Made by a program: the position numbers and the translations under genes. Under the pieces are notes generated by a model. It did no database searches, was not told the origin of the DNA, and saw only the letters and a program-made list of their open reading frames with translations. From contig JAYJMM010000021.1 of NCBI GenBank assembly GCA_037349105.1, positions 1,178,001 through 1,242,000 on the forward strand: DNA of 64,000 bases. The letters are read 5' to 3'. Source of the stretch: Limnomonas spitsbergensis. Taxonomy: Eukaryota > Chlorophyta > Chlorophyceae > Chlamydomonadales. The number at the start of each line of letters is the position of its first letter. The first letter of the stretch is position 1. Positions 1 to 15,621 of the stretch are shown here, piece by piece.

Positions 1-2
1 CG

Positions 3-5022
<5,020 letters not shown>

Positions 5023-5329
5023 AAACCAGGTGGCCTCCCGAGACAATTGAGACACTATTGATCATGATGATGACCAGGAGAGGGATAAGGGTGTGACTTA
5101 TTCGGGCCGGCAGTGGAACGGAGATCTGTGGAGATCTCTGGAAGGTGTGATTGGTTGTGATAGCATTGCCGTCCTGCATGAATGGCGCAACAATTGCACT
5201 CCTGTCCCATATTTTGAAACTTGTTGACACATACGGTGACATACCCTAACCAAGTGAGGGATTGTATTAAGATTCTACACATCTGCATGCATTATACGCA
5301 CCAGAACCTGTACATCTTTGTTTGTTTTT

Positions 5330-5435
5330 TCTTCTCTTCTCAGTACTGGCTGGCACAGTACTCTCCTTCTTCCCGATCGGGCATTTCACCCCCCACACAG
5401 CCGAGCTTTTTGAGCAGGGCCCAGAGGTTTTAGCT
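5330..5435 (-). repeat. Dispersed repeat family R, 5' fragment
   Basis: Reverse-strand fragment of the commonest dispersed repeat in the window. Read on the minus strand it has the family's 5' signature, CCTCTGGGCCCTGCTCAA then AAGCTCGGC. Other copies lie near 6050-6460, 6478-6720, 7200-7560, 8100-8345 (-), 11760-11810, 12700-12860, 13062-13960, 28457-28520, 34195-34310 and 38400-38560. Confidence 0.6.
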
Positions 5436-6049
5436 TATCCACATGTAGTTTGATTATTGATTATTGCTAGCTACGGTACGTTACTCAATTTGTACCTTTC
5501 CCACACTGCTGTACTCTGCATTGGAGTACTACCGGTGTTGTACTTCAGTAGTGGTGTCATTGAGCAAATGGATTCAGAATCATGTCAAATTTATGAGTAG
5601 GCCATTTATTTAATGATGCGATTTTGGATAGAGGTTTCCACGTCGTTATCAGCATGGCTTGTCGTTTCTTGCACGGGCCAGCTTGATTCCGAGACCTTTT
5701 AGCAGCTGCCTGGTGCAAAATTTACCATGGTGGTCAGCTTACCTGTTTATAACGGTGAAATTATCTCTCCCCCCAAAAGGAATGGCAGTGCCAACAGCGA
5801 AGGTTCTCGCTTATGTAGATTTAAGTCTGAAGAAGGAAGCAGGAGAGGAACAAAAGAAAACGACTCCTCCTCCCCCTGAAGAAGCTCCCCAAGTAACTAG
5901 CCCTCAATCAAGTCAAAGACGTTCTCCACAAAAGCTGAAGCCTCCTACCCATGCCTCCTTGTCCTCCTCTTTTTCTGCCCCCTTGTGTTTGTGTCGTTCT
6001 TTCCTCCCAATCCTTTAGTTAAGCGCCCACGCGGCCGTCCAGACGTGTC
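5436..6049. other. Intergenic, no gene recognised
   Basis: A/T-richer DNA downstream of PFOR. An open stretch at 5659-6018 encodes a Lys/Glu/Pro-rich peptide with no family I recognise, and there is no convincing start context or splice partner. Nothing else could be supported. Confidence 0.5.
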
Positions 6050-6460
6050 ACGTCATTGACCCATGCCTGCTCCGGTACCGCTGCTGATGGTAGGTGGCGC
6101 TTTTTGGGGGCCCGCCCATCCCCTCCCTAAGCTGGTCCTTGACGCTAGGACGATGTAAGCAAACATGTAGCGCATCCTCCACATGCTCGCCATGTCTCCT
6201 TGCCCAACACCGCTAGCAGCAGCGTGTCTCACACTGTTGACCACTATGCCATCCTCTGGGTCCAGACGTCAATGACGTTTCACCTCGGGGCCCTGCACAA
6301 GAAGGCTCGGCTGCTTGCTTGGGCGCCCAACTGTTCAGAACGGAGGAAATAAGCCTCTACATGCTCGCCATCACCCCTTGACCAGCATCGTTGGCAGCAG
6401 CGAGCCTCTCGCCGCTGACCGCTGCGCCGTCCTCCGGTGTCAGCCGTGCGGGCTGATTGC
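6050..6460 (+). repeat. Dispersed repeat family R, 3' part followed by a new copy
   Basis: Contains the family's 3' block (CATCCTCCACATGCTCGCCAT, CCTTGCCCAACACCG, the latter also at about 13885) and then at about 6285 another 5' signature (GGGGCCCTGCACAAGAAGGC ... GGGCGCCCAACTGTTCAGA). Copies appear joined head to tail or nested. Confidence 0.6.
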
Positions 6461-6477
6461 GTTGAGCCGCAGTCGCA

Positions 6478-6720
6478 AAGGTCAATAACGTTTTTACACC
6501 TCTGGGCCCGCTCAAACCTCGGCCGCGTGGGCGCCCAACTGTTCAGAAGGGAGAAAAGAAGAGATTAAAAGGATTAGGGGGGAAAGGAACAAATGGAGAG
6601 GTCGCGAGAAAAGAAGAAATTAAAAGGATGAGGGGGGAAAGGAACAAATGGAGAGGTCGGGGAGGCAAAGAAGACCAAGTCCGACACCTGAGTTCCACTA
6701 GAGACAAGCCTTAAACAAAG
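6478..6720 (+). repeat. Dispersed repeat family R copy
   Basis: Starts at ACACCTCTGGGCCCGCTCAA, continues to GGGCGCCCAACTGTTCAGA, then holds a purine-rich stretch with an internal duplication of about 60 bp (AAAAGGAT..GGGGGGAAAGGAAC twice). The end (AAGAAGACCAAGTCCGACAC) is repeated almost exactly near 38505 inside the outer transposon. Confidence 0.7.
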
Positions 6721-7199
6721 CAGTCGCATAGGTGTAACGTCGTTAGCATCCCCCCCCACTGGCCCCCGAGTAATCATGTGTTCATGAACAATTAAATTTA
6801 CCGGTATGAAGAAGATGTCAACCCATGTCCGATTCACAGTACCCATACCCATACCAGGGGAAAGTCGATATGGTACCACCCCATAGGGTTGCTCCATTTC
6901 TGTTTTAAACTGAATTCCTTTATCCCCAATGGTCTCAAATTTAGGTGAGTCAACTGATTCGTCCTTATGGTTCGATCTTTATTTCGTAACTTTCTTTAGT
7001 CACTGATCCGTTTTCCAAAAAAGACCCTTCAAATGTCGTCCCCCCTGTTCACCCCTCGACACGCTTGCAATACTTACGGCTGATGATGGCAGAAGCTAAT
7101 GAAATTAAATTGTGGACATTGGTAAACAGATGGACCATTTTGCTAGCATCAAAAAGGACGGTGGCAGCAGGGGCGGCAGGTACCAGTAGTCAGGCATGC

Positions 7200-7560
7200 A
7201 ATTCAATGACAATACACGTCTGGGCCCTGCTCAAAAAGGCTCGGCCGCGTGGACGCCCAACTGTCCCGTTGGGAAGGAAATAAACTTAAGGCAAGAGGGA
7301 AAGAGGGAGAAAAACACTGGAAATAAATACCCCCCCCCAAATGAAAAGGCAGCCCGAAGTTCCTTGCCCCTCTCAAGCCTATTCCCCAAGAAGGCAATGA
7401 AAGGAACAAAACTAGGCCTCAACAAAGCGTACGACGTCCCCAACAAATCAGAGCCTTCCATCCAAGTCTGCCCTGGCACAACTGTTGAAAGTCTTTGGCG
7501 CCCTCCGGGGGGCCTGCCCAACCTCTCTCCCTAAGCCTCTCCTTCACGCTAGGGCATGCA
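7200..7560 (+). repeat. Dispersed repeat family R, long uninterrupted copy
   Basis: About 360 bp colinear with 13062-13405. It reads straight through CTCTCTCCCTAAGCCTCTCC at 7521-7540, the position where the 13-kb copy is interrupted by a MITE. On the minus strand it encodes LRERGWAGPPEGAKDFQQL, conserved in the 13.3-kb and 12.8-kb copies. Confidence 0.8.
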
Positions 7561-8099
7561 AGCGCGCTTCACGGGTTGGCGGCTCATCCTGGTCGAGCAG
7601 ATGGAGGATGCGTGGATGGGGAACGCAAAAAGGTTCAATCCTGTTGGGAACTGGAATTTCCCTTTTTTGTTCGTTTCTCCGTTTATTACCCGAAAATCGT
7701 CCGTTTCAACAGGTTTCAACGCTTCAATGTGAAATTTCATAACAAAAGGCAAAAGAAACGATACAGGGCTGACACTCGCTGACACTAAGAAATAGGACTG
7801 ACATTGTAATTTCACGATATTTTCACAGAAAAAGGATTTGCCTCACACTCTCGTGCGACGTCGTCGCATCTTGCGACATGACGTCGCACGTGTGTGTGAG
7901 GTAAGTCTCTTGTGCCTCCTGGCCTGGCTCCAGGGCCTGGAGTAAATTTGTCAGCTGTGACACATGGGGACTCGGTCCAGCGACACATGGGGACTCGGTC
8001 CAGCTATACACTTACCACTATTACACCTCTGATATGTGCGCCTCTCTGTCTTTCTCCTAGCCTCTGCTTCCTTTCCTTTTCCTACCAACCAGACAGGAC

Positions 8100-8345
8100 G
8101 TCGTAGAGCCCACAGGGTGGGAGGCCCTGGATTTTATTCTTTTAGTTGAGCTTTTTGAAGGCTAGTCTCTTCAGGGGCAGGGGATACGGTTTGCCTGACC
8201 TTTGTGTTCTTTTTGTTTGGTGGGTGAACTTGCTATCCATTCTTTCCTCTTATGCCTTCTCCCTTGACTTTCTAGCTGTCTTTTTGTTTGCCGACGTGGC
8301 CGAGCTTCATTTCAGCCTGGCCCAGAGGTGTTATGTCATTAACAC
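8100..8345 (-). repeat. Dispersed repeat family R, diverged minus copy
   Basis: The minus strand starts at about 8345 with AACACCTCTGGGCCAGGCTG and GCTCGGCCACGTCGGC, the family's 5' signature, then degrades. Confidence 0.45.
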
Positions 8346-8459
8346 CTCTGTGATGTTCAGATGGCGGGGTGCAACAGGGTTCAATATGACAGCACTGCGC
8401 AATCACCATGGGATGGAGCGCCGATGGTCAAATGTGGATTGTGGAACCGATGTTTAGGG

Positions 8460-9185
8460 CTTGCGCATATAAACCGGTGCACTCACACTTGGTGCCTAAT
8501 GGATGCGTGTGTTCAGTTTGAATGCTTTAAAGCCTAGGCTCGTCAGTTATCCTAGGAAGCATCTACCGGTATCTGTTCATCCGCTGTTGTTGGGAATGAT
8601 CCGTATTAGGCGGTGACCTGAGGCATAAACAGATGCCATAGTAGTGTGTACCCAGGTCGCAGGGGCATTCTACCGGCACATTCCCCGTGCCCTATGCACG
8701 CAGGTCCAGGCCCGGGGCAAAAGAATAAGGGGCTTAAGGGCATGGATAGCCTTGTTTGTATACCTGACCTAGCTGCACCTACACATTTTAGAGGTTTTGT
8801 AGACAGATCTGCTGCCGCAGAATGGATGTACTCGAAAATTTGAAATGATATCCGGCTAAATCTGCATCTGATCGCTGAACAGATTTATAATAATTCGATT
8901 TCCATGAAAATGTGTAGATATAAAACAGGGCTATGAAGAAAGAAGAGAACGCTGATGCGGCGTGGATTTTGGGAAGTACAGGTTGACGAGGCGCCCAAGC
9001 CCCGGTCTGTATACCCTAGAAGGGGGAAAGGGGCTATGGCAGGTCAGTTAGAACAGGGGGGGATGCAGGCCAGCAGTTGGGTTGACTGTTTCCAAGGAAC
9101 CGTCGGAGACGATGGATGGAAAAGACAGACTGAACAATGTAAAGTGCTAGTTGTTTAAGGAGTGGGGGGACGTGGAGGGGAGGGA
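8460..9185. other. Intergenic, nothing recognised
   Basis: No gene, RNA or repeat could be supported here. Short open frames lack recognisable domains and splice partners. Confidence 0.5.
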
Positions 9186-9199
9186 TACCAAGGACTGGA

Positions 9200-10937
9200 A
9201 AGAGGCACATGATATCTTTATAGAAAACGCCAGAGCAACCAATGATGATTGATGACGAGGTGAACATAGAGGTGCAGGAAGAGGATTTCGGTCGCAACAG
9301 GGGGGGGGGAAGGACTTGGAAGAGGGTGAGGGGCAGGAGCAGGTAGAGGGTCTATGCTAGGTGTAGAGAGGGTCCATCCAACGGCGCGAAGCAAATGTAC
9401 CAATTGTGCATGTTGTAGGGATTTGAGTGAAAGGCAGAATTGAAGATTGGAGGTAAACCCTAGCTCAAGAATGTGGATAGAGCGGCGGTGTTGGAGGTCA
9501 AGAAAGAAGGCAGGGTTGGCAAGCCGGGCGGGAGGATAACTGTGGAGATCGGCAATGGTAAGGCCTTCATCTAAGAGGAGATCACGACGAAGGCGGCAGA
9601 GTGTGGCAGGGAGGACAGCGGGAGGCATCCATTGCGGGATACGGGTGTTGTAGACACCTGGTGGGAGAGATGTAGCTGGTGATGCATCCATAATTGTGAA
9701 CATCCCAATCTTTGTGCCTCTGTGGAGGGAACGTTGGATGAGGCAGAGGGCCTTGATGTGTCCAGAGATATAGCCGTATAGGAGGCCTGCATACGGGGAT
9801 GCCTGCATCTAACAAACATGTGTCCCTGTCTCCCTGAGTGTCAGAAGTAGCGTCAGATGGGCCAGTAGGAGGTGGTGTGCATATGGGGCAAAGGCCATCG
9901 GTAAACGAGCCAACTGTTGTTTTGTGGGGAATTCGGAAGAGAAGGGCCGGTTTAGCTGTCTATAAGAGGTTGGCGCGCATAGGGAGGATGCAGCGCTTCA
10001 GAGAAAAGTGGCAAGCAGAAGATTGCCACATGTGATTGTCATACGGGGGTAAAGAGGTGGCATTTTCTGCAATAATGCGGGTATAGGTAGCACAAGATAA
10101 GGTAGTATCACCATCCGTGACGTGAAGGAAGAAGAGTGAAGATGTGCCTTGATAGAGGAGGTGAGGTCAGATGTGAACCAAGGGGTGTCGTGTGCACCCG
10201 TCTGAGTATCGTCTGGGGGTAGGCAGGGCCAAGCTGGAAGGGAAGCCATGTACTGGTTGTTGATATGGGAAATCCATGTACAAGTGCTGGGTGATTCCAA
10301 GGCTCGTGTTGCCCCAATGTCAGCAAGGTCGTTGCCGATAATACCAATATGTGATGTTACCTTCTGGATGAGCGTAGGTAGGCCATTGATTGCCTGTGAG
10401 AGAATAAGGCGGCGGATGGCCAGGAGGAGCGGTGCGAGCTTGTCCTCGAGGAGATCATGCGGGTAAAATACCGTAAAATACAGCTTTCTGTATGAGGTGG
10501 ATGCTGCAGAGACTGTTAATGAAGATAGCAAGGGAAGGGGAAATGGTCAAGGCGGGGTCGGAAGGTGTACGGGCATGATCGAGGGCTGCATGGATGCCTC
10601 CAGGTTCAGCCCTGGTGATATTGTCCGTTTCACATTTTTCAGTAGGGTTGACTGTATGGGTAGAGCCATCGTGAAGTAAAAGGCAGCCCTATCAAGTTGG
10701 CACCGGCATCATCTTGTACACAAGCCCCTTCTGTGTAGTATGCAGGAACGGCCAAGCAAGTGGATAGGTAGGGGGTAGAGGGATCGGAGTCCATCGAAAA
10801 GGACAACGGGAAATGATGAGTGGGGCAAGTGGGATAGGTGGGGAGAGTGTGTGTGTAATTGGGAGAGAGCTGATATGGGGACAGAGCTGTCCGACGGCCT
10901 CAAAGTACGTTTTTGTTGCCACGCTTCTGTACGGCAT
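9200..10937 (-). mobile_element. Decayed LINE (non-LTR retrotransposon), RNase H and C-terminal region
   Basis: Read on the minus strand from 10937 down. A Pro/Leu-rich linker is followed at about 10665 by an RNase H-like domain: HDGSTHTVNPTEKCETDN (first Asp), NITRAEPGGIHAAL (Glu), IFINSLCSIHLIQ (where an active enzyme has Asp, here Asn), and after a frameshift KVTSHIGIIGNDLADIGATR (His and last Asp). After further frameshifts come VRCRHPRMQASY and GTKIGMFTIMDAS, matching the C-terminal GCRHP..M / G..G...I..D region usual after RNase H in algal and plant LINEs. At least three frame changes and a lost catalytic residue make it inactive. Reverse transcriptase is absent, so the copy is truncated on its 5' side. 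Its upstream edge lies about 55 bp from the RPL26 start codon. Confidence 0.75.
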
Positions 10938-10995
10938 CCCTGGCTTTTTAGCTCAGGGGAAAGAGTCGTCTTCCCTTTAGGCTTCTAGATTAAAA

Positions 10996-12129
10996 ATGAA
11001 GTATAGCGCAGCGGTGTCGAGCTCTAGGCGGAAGTGCCGCAAGGTGGGGCGGCCGCATTGAGTTTGCGGCTTGGGCAAACCCATTGTGGAATTTCTTCAG
11101 GGGACGCTGGGAATATTAAGCGCAAGGCTATACAGAAATGGAGGAATCGGAAGCTGCAGGCGGATCTCTGCATGCGGCATGCGGCCTGTTTTCATCGCCC
11201 GAATAGCTGGGCTGAGCTTTGCGTGTGCAATGTGTCGCAGGCGCACTTCACGGCGCCTTCCAGCGAGCGTAGGAAGTTGATGAGTACGCCTTTGTCAACC
11301 GAGCTTCGCAACAAGCACCAGGTAGGCGATGCGAAACGTGTAGAGCATTGGCAGACGCCGGGACTGCGTGACAACCCAGCATGGGCTTGGCAAAGAGAAT
11401 CCTGGCCTTAGTTATGTTCCCGTTTTGCAGGTTCGTGCTATCCCCGTGCGTAAGGACGACGAGGTCCAGGTCGTGCGTGGAACCTTCAAGGTGTGTGTAT
11501 GCCGAGTTGATGCCCATTTGCGAGCTGAAGCTCTCGGTATAAATGTGTGACGAAGGTTCCATGGGATCCCAGCAACACTTAAGTACATGCTTTGTCCTAC
11601 CCGTAGGGCCGAGAGGGCAAGGTCATCACCGTGTACCGCAGGAAATGGGTCATTCACATTGACCGCCTAACGAGGGAGAAGGTCAACGGTAAGTGCTTCA
11701 GGGTTTCTGCATGTGCATGGTGGGCAGTCTGGGCACCCTCTGCGTGTGCTGCATGGATCAGATGTTGCACCTCCAGGCCCCGCTCAAAAGGCTCGGGCGT
11801 GGGTTTCGGTTAGTCTGTTTGGAATCTAAACGTAAGAGACTCTTGAGTGTGGATGTGGAGCATGTGAATGTGGCATCCCCCCTGCGAGCACCTAACGACG
11901 GTTTGCCCTTCCACTCTCTGAGCTTTTCAAGGTTAAACGTCTTATGTCTTTCATTTTTTTCGCAGGTGCCTCTGTCCAGGTCGGCATTGACCCCAGCAAA
12001 TGCATCATCACGAAGCTGAAGATTGACAAGGATCGCAAGAACATCCTCGACAGGAAGAGCAAGGCGTCTGCTGAGAAGGGCAAGGGCAAGTTCACGGAGA
12101 AGGATGTCGCTATGGCCAACGTTGATTAA
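10996..12129 (+). CDS. RPL26: 60S ribosomal protein L26 (uL24), complete, 5 exons
   Basis: Structural protein of the large cytosolic ribosomal subunit near the exit tunnel. Exons 10996-11043, 11241-11321, 11431-11490, 11607-11688 and 11966-12129 join in phase to give 144 residues, the usual family length. The start [19 protein letters not shown], the KOW core [20 protein letters not shown], then [20 protein letters not shown] and [18 protein letters not shown] are all family-typical; the Lys-rich tail ends in NVD. The ATG context is AAAAATGA. Intron 4 (11689-11965) holds a fragment of dispersed repeat R near 11765. A TGTAA poly(A) signal follows 41 nt after the stop. The 5' flank is crowded by a LINE remnant, so promoter and 5' leader must be short or lie within that remnant. 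Confidence 0.97.
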
Positions 12130-12169
12130 ACAAAGATCTGGACATGGTTATCTATTGGTCACTTCCTAA

Positions 12170-12174
12170 TGTAA
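12170..12174 (+). terminator. TGTAA poly(A) signal of RPL26
   Basis: The pentamer TGTAA, the known chlorophyte polyadenylation signal, lies 41 nt after the RPL26 stop codon, within the usual 3'-UTR distance. Confidence 0.6.
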
Positions 12175-12179
12175 TGAGC

Positions 12180-12699
12180 TAGAGATATCAGACACCTGCC
12201 ATAACCGTGATGACAGATCAGGTTATTTCAGAATTTTTTGATATCCACTACTGGTAGCTTTTATCCCCAGAACATAACTAAAACGAGCTGCTTAACTGGA
12301 GAAGAAAGTGGACTTCAATTTGGAATCGTTAAGCTACTTGGGCTTATACACACCTGACGGTTCCAAGAATCCTTTCAGCAGCCATCAAAACCTGAACCCC
12401 TTGCCAATATGGGTACCAGTATATCATAGATCATCATGGACGTGGTATGTTCTGAAAACATTTTGCCCGTTGACACATCTTGATATAGTCCTGACGACCA
12501 ATTGCCTACTGTGACTGCATTACCGGGTAATTTACGGTGGTACACTTATTGTCTTGTTTTAAATAGATAGAAACCAGGGTCCGATAGAATCTAGGCAGCC
12601 AACCAAACAACAGACAAATGAAGTCAGGGCCGGAAGCAAACTAAAGGTCTGCTAGCAAACTTCAGGGAGAAGGCACGAGAGAAAAGCAAGGAACATAGA
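12180..12699. other. Intergenic, nothing recognised
   Basis: A/T-rich DNA between the RPL26 3' end and a diverged repeat copy. No gene or RNA was recognised. Confidence 0.5.
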
Positions 12700-12990
12700 T
12701 TCCACCCTCTAGGCAACAACAAAAACAAGAGGCTAACCCTTACCAAGTTTGACCATATCTTCAACAAAGGCCAGGGCCTCGCAGCCCTGCCTGCCCCGGT
12801 ACAGCTTATGAAAGTCTGTAGCTTCATTCGGAGGACCAGCCCACCCCCGCTCCCTGAGTACCGCCTCGAAGCCAAGAAAGACAAGCCAGACAGGATACCA
12901 ATGGCAAAAGCCCAGAACAAAGAACAAAAGTGCACCCCCCACGGAAAACAGCAAAACCAAGGAAGCCTGGGCGGGAAAGGGAACTGCAAA
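12700..12990 (-). repeat. Diverged family R copy with conserved minus-strand peptide
   Basis: The minus strand reads VLRERGWAGPPNEATDF, HKLYRGRQGCEALAFVED then MVKLG before a GTAAGG donor-like site. The peptide aligns with LRERGWSGPP..A.DF..LY.GR.G.EALAFVED.V at 13.3 kb although the DNA has diverged, which hints at former coding constraint. A hydrophobic stretch precedes it (HWYPVWLVFLGF). Confidence 0.5.
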
Positions 12991-13061
12991 ACCCGTGACC
13001 TTTAACCGGAAAAACCGTTACCGTACTACTTGCGTCGCATTTAAAGCCACTGGCAACTAAG

Positions 13062-13960
13062 GGTCAATGAAGTTACACCTCTGGGCCCTGCTCAAGAAGG
13101 CTCGGCCGCGTGGGCGCCTAACTGTCCCGTTGGAAGAAAATAAACTTGAGGTGAGAGGGAAAGAAGGAGAAGAACACGAAGGAGAAAGAAATACTCCCCC
13201 AAAAAGGAAAAGGCAGCCCGAAGTATCTTTGCCCATCTCAAGCTTATTCCCCAAGAAGGCAAAGAAAAGCAACACAACTAGGCCGCAACAAAGCGTACAA
13301 CGTCCTCAACAAAAGCCAGAGCCTCCCATCCAAGCCTGCCCTGGTACAACTGTTGAAAGTCTTTGGCGCCCTCCGGGGGGCCTGACCAACCTCTCTCCCT
13401 AAGAGGTCGGTCAGACTGCGTTACGTTTGGGGTTGCGTCAGGAAAAAGTGCAAACGCGACGCCGGTCACACTACCCAAACGCCAAACGCAACGTGTCAAA
13501 ACGCGAAACGCAAACGCAGGGGGGGGGTGACGTTTCGCGTTTGAGATTTTCCATAAATTCCAGCGTAAGCTTGATCTTAAGCTGGACACGAACAATATAT
13601 ATGTTACAATATAAGGAAATATCAACCCCGAGTCGCTGGGAGACGGAATTCGCACAAAAATGTACCATGCCGTGCCCTGACGTCGTCTTGCCCTGCCGCC
13701 TTGCCCAAACGCAGTGTGACCAGTTTAGCGTCAGATTCACGCTAAATCCAAACGCAACCCAAACGCAACTGCCAAACGCAACCTCAAACGTAACGCAGTC
13801 TGACCGACCCCTAAGCCTCTCCTTCACGCTTGTGGCACTGGAAGCAGACATGCAGCGTATCCTCCACATGCTCGCCATCTCCCCTTGCCCAACACCGTTG
13901 GCAGCACCGTCCGTCATGCTGCTGACCGCTGCGCCGTTCTCGAGTGTCACGCAAAGTAGT
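13062..13960 (+). repeat. Dispersed repeat family R, longest copy, interrupted by a MITE
   Basis: Begins CACCTCTGGGCCCTGCTCAA at about 13077 and ends near CCGCTGCGCCGTTCTCGAG. It is colinear with 7200-7560 up to CCCTAAG at 13397-13403, then interrupted by the 405-bp element below, and resumes with AAGCCTCTCCTTCACGCT and the 3' block also seen at 6130-6240. Confidence 0.8.
13404..13808. mobile_element. Non-autonomous TIR element (MITE), 405 bp
   Basis: The ends are inverted repeats: GGTCGGTCAGACTGCGTTAC at the left and its complement GTAACGCAGTCTGACCGACC at the right, extending about 5 bp further inward. Flanks are direct CCCTAAG at 13397-13403 and 13809-13815 (7 bp; 8 with one mismatch). The site at 7527-7533 in a paralogous repeat has a single CCCTAAG and no insert. 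Subterminal regions are rich in CAAACGCAA motifs. No coding capacity. A hAT-like origin would suit the duplication length but is unproven. Confidence 0.85.
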
Positions 13961-13999
13961 AATGTGTCGCAGCTGAGGACCGAACAAACAGAAAATAGC

Positions 14000-15400
14000 T
14001 GACAAAGGGAGCATCCCAGTACCCCACTGAAGCAAAGTCCGGCTAATAAATAAATAAAACTGTCACTCCAGCATGCAGCGCCAAGGCAAAGAACGAAACA
14101 TCTGAAGACCTGGCCCAAAGAAATGACCAAGAGCTAAAGCAGCAAGCGCATATTGAAATAGATCCTCACAATCCTCAACCGGGACAGACTATCACAGGAA
14201 AGGAAGCTGCCTTAAAGGTTCAGATCGGAGCCTCCTCTCGCACCATTTCTGCCATGCAGAGATGCTCCAGATGGTACAAGATGCGTCTGAATCCGTAGAT
14301 AGTTGCCGCCTGAGCACAACCAAAGACGTAGAGGCCTAAGCGCGAGATGCGCTGTTAGGATACCTTCAGCCATGTCAGGAGCTGCTCCCATGCCATTGGG
14401 CTTAGTGAGGCTGAGTCCTTGCTGAAGGAAAGTCCCCAGTGAAACAGCATGCTTCACTATCTCTAGATACCACAGAAATTTGAGTTGCAAATCTTGACTG
14501 AATGCCCATAACCAACAACAAGTAACATGGATTTGGCAAAGTTGACACCTGTGCTCGCCGATGTAAAGGACCTAGGGCGGGCATGCAGAGATACGGTCGG
14601 GGTAATGCGCCAAAGGCGCAATTGCTCAATGAGGGGTGACCTGTCATCTTGCTCCCCCTGGATACGGATCCACTGCCTGCCTTAAGGGCTTTGGTGGTCG
14701 ATCAAGTAAGGCCAGGGCTCATTCGCCATGCACTGCGCTCATGAGACTAACATGGCGCCCTGCTACTCAGTCACCCAATATGTTGGCCATGACCGGTGAG
14801 ATAGCCTTCCGGGGGGGCATAGCCAACAGGCAGGATGGAAAGGCAGGCGTCCGGCACGACTGAGGGCGCCTATAAGGGAGACCAGCAAGGTTCTTTTCAG
14901 ACTGGCATGCAGGAGGTTGGCGAAATCCTCGCCTGAGAAGTCCCAGCTGGCCCTTAGGGAGAATTTGAGCGTCAAGGAATCTCGGCAATCGAGCAAGAAC
15001 GTTCTCGATTAGCGGCGATTCAATAGTTGTATGAACGAGGAATGGTGCACCTATGGTCCTGCCAGTTGGTGAGTCCGAGCGAGCGGAACGCTTCCGCGAG
15101 GCTGTGCCGGACTGCTGGCGAGGCTTGGAAACCCGAGCCGCGTCGCGGCATGGACGAAGAGAGCAGGGCTGTAGAAGATTGAAGGGAGTAGTTGGTTTTG
15201 ATGATGACGGGGTGTTTGACGTTGGTGGCAACGAGTGGCCGACCGCTGAGCAGCCGGTACCCCTACAGCCCTACTGCCTGAACTGGAAAATCAGATTTGA
15301 TTTAAAAATTTGATTTAAAAACCGGGTTTCGGAAGAAATCTACTATGAGTATGAAAGCTAGTTGGTCATAGACATCAATTCAGAACTTCCGAGCGATTCG
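14000..15400. other. Intergenic, no gene assigned
   Basis: Contains open frames on the minus strand (14212-14490, 14402-14647, 14767-15231) in a row, some Arg/Pro-rich. I recognise no domain. They could be remnants of a retroelement or an unannotated gene; sequence alone does not decide. Confidence 0.35.
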
Positions 15401-15421
15401 CTCGGAAAGTGATCCCCCACC

Positions 15422-15503
15422 CCGTGTATGCCCGAGTGGTTTAAGGGGTTCGACTCAAGTTCGAATATCGCAAGATGCGCAGGTTCGAACCCTGCTACAC
15501 GCA
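15422..15503 (+). tRNA. trnL-CAA: tRNA-Leu (anticodon CAA), intronless
   Basis: Full cloverleaf. Acceptor CCGTGTA (15422-15428) pairs with TACACGC (15496-15502) at six of seven positions, discriminator A15503. D-stem CCC/GGG encloses box A sequence (GAGTGGTTTAA). Anticodon stem TTCGA/TCGAA holds loop CTCAAGT, anticodon CAA. A long variable arm (ATC-GCAA-GAT) marks class II, and T-arm GCAGG-TTCGAAC-CCTGC is perfect. A TTTT run at 15508-15511 is a fitting Pol III terminator. There is no intron, whereas plant nuclear tRNA-Leu(CAA) genes often have one. The first acceptor pair is C-C, a small flaw. Confidence 0.9.
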
Positions 15504-15507
15504 CATG

Positions 15508-15511
15508 TTTT
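15508..15511 (+). terminator. Pol III T-run after tRNA-Leu
   Basis: TTTT, five nt after the discriminator base of the tRNA-Leu gene, matches the minimal RNA polymerase III terminator. Confidence 0.6.
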
Positions 15512-15621
15512 CTTGGAATGCGATGGTTGATTGACTGTGGTGGTAAGTACCGTGGATGAAGTCCTACCAGGTTAACCTACATGTGGTGTAGCTCTGCCGG
15601 CTTCCATAGCGCATGACCGAG

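Noticed and set aside
9218..10531. Two minus-strand frames as separate host genes
   Set aside because: They are pieces of one frameshifted LINE RNase H and C-terminal region, not independent genes.
14767..15231. 154-codon minus-strand frame
   Set aside because: Arg/Pro/Ser-rich with no recognisable motif; insufficient evidence for a gene.
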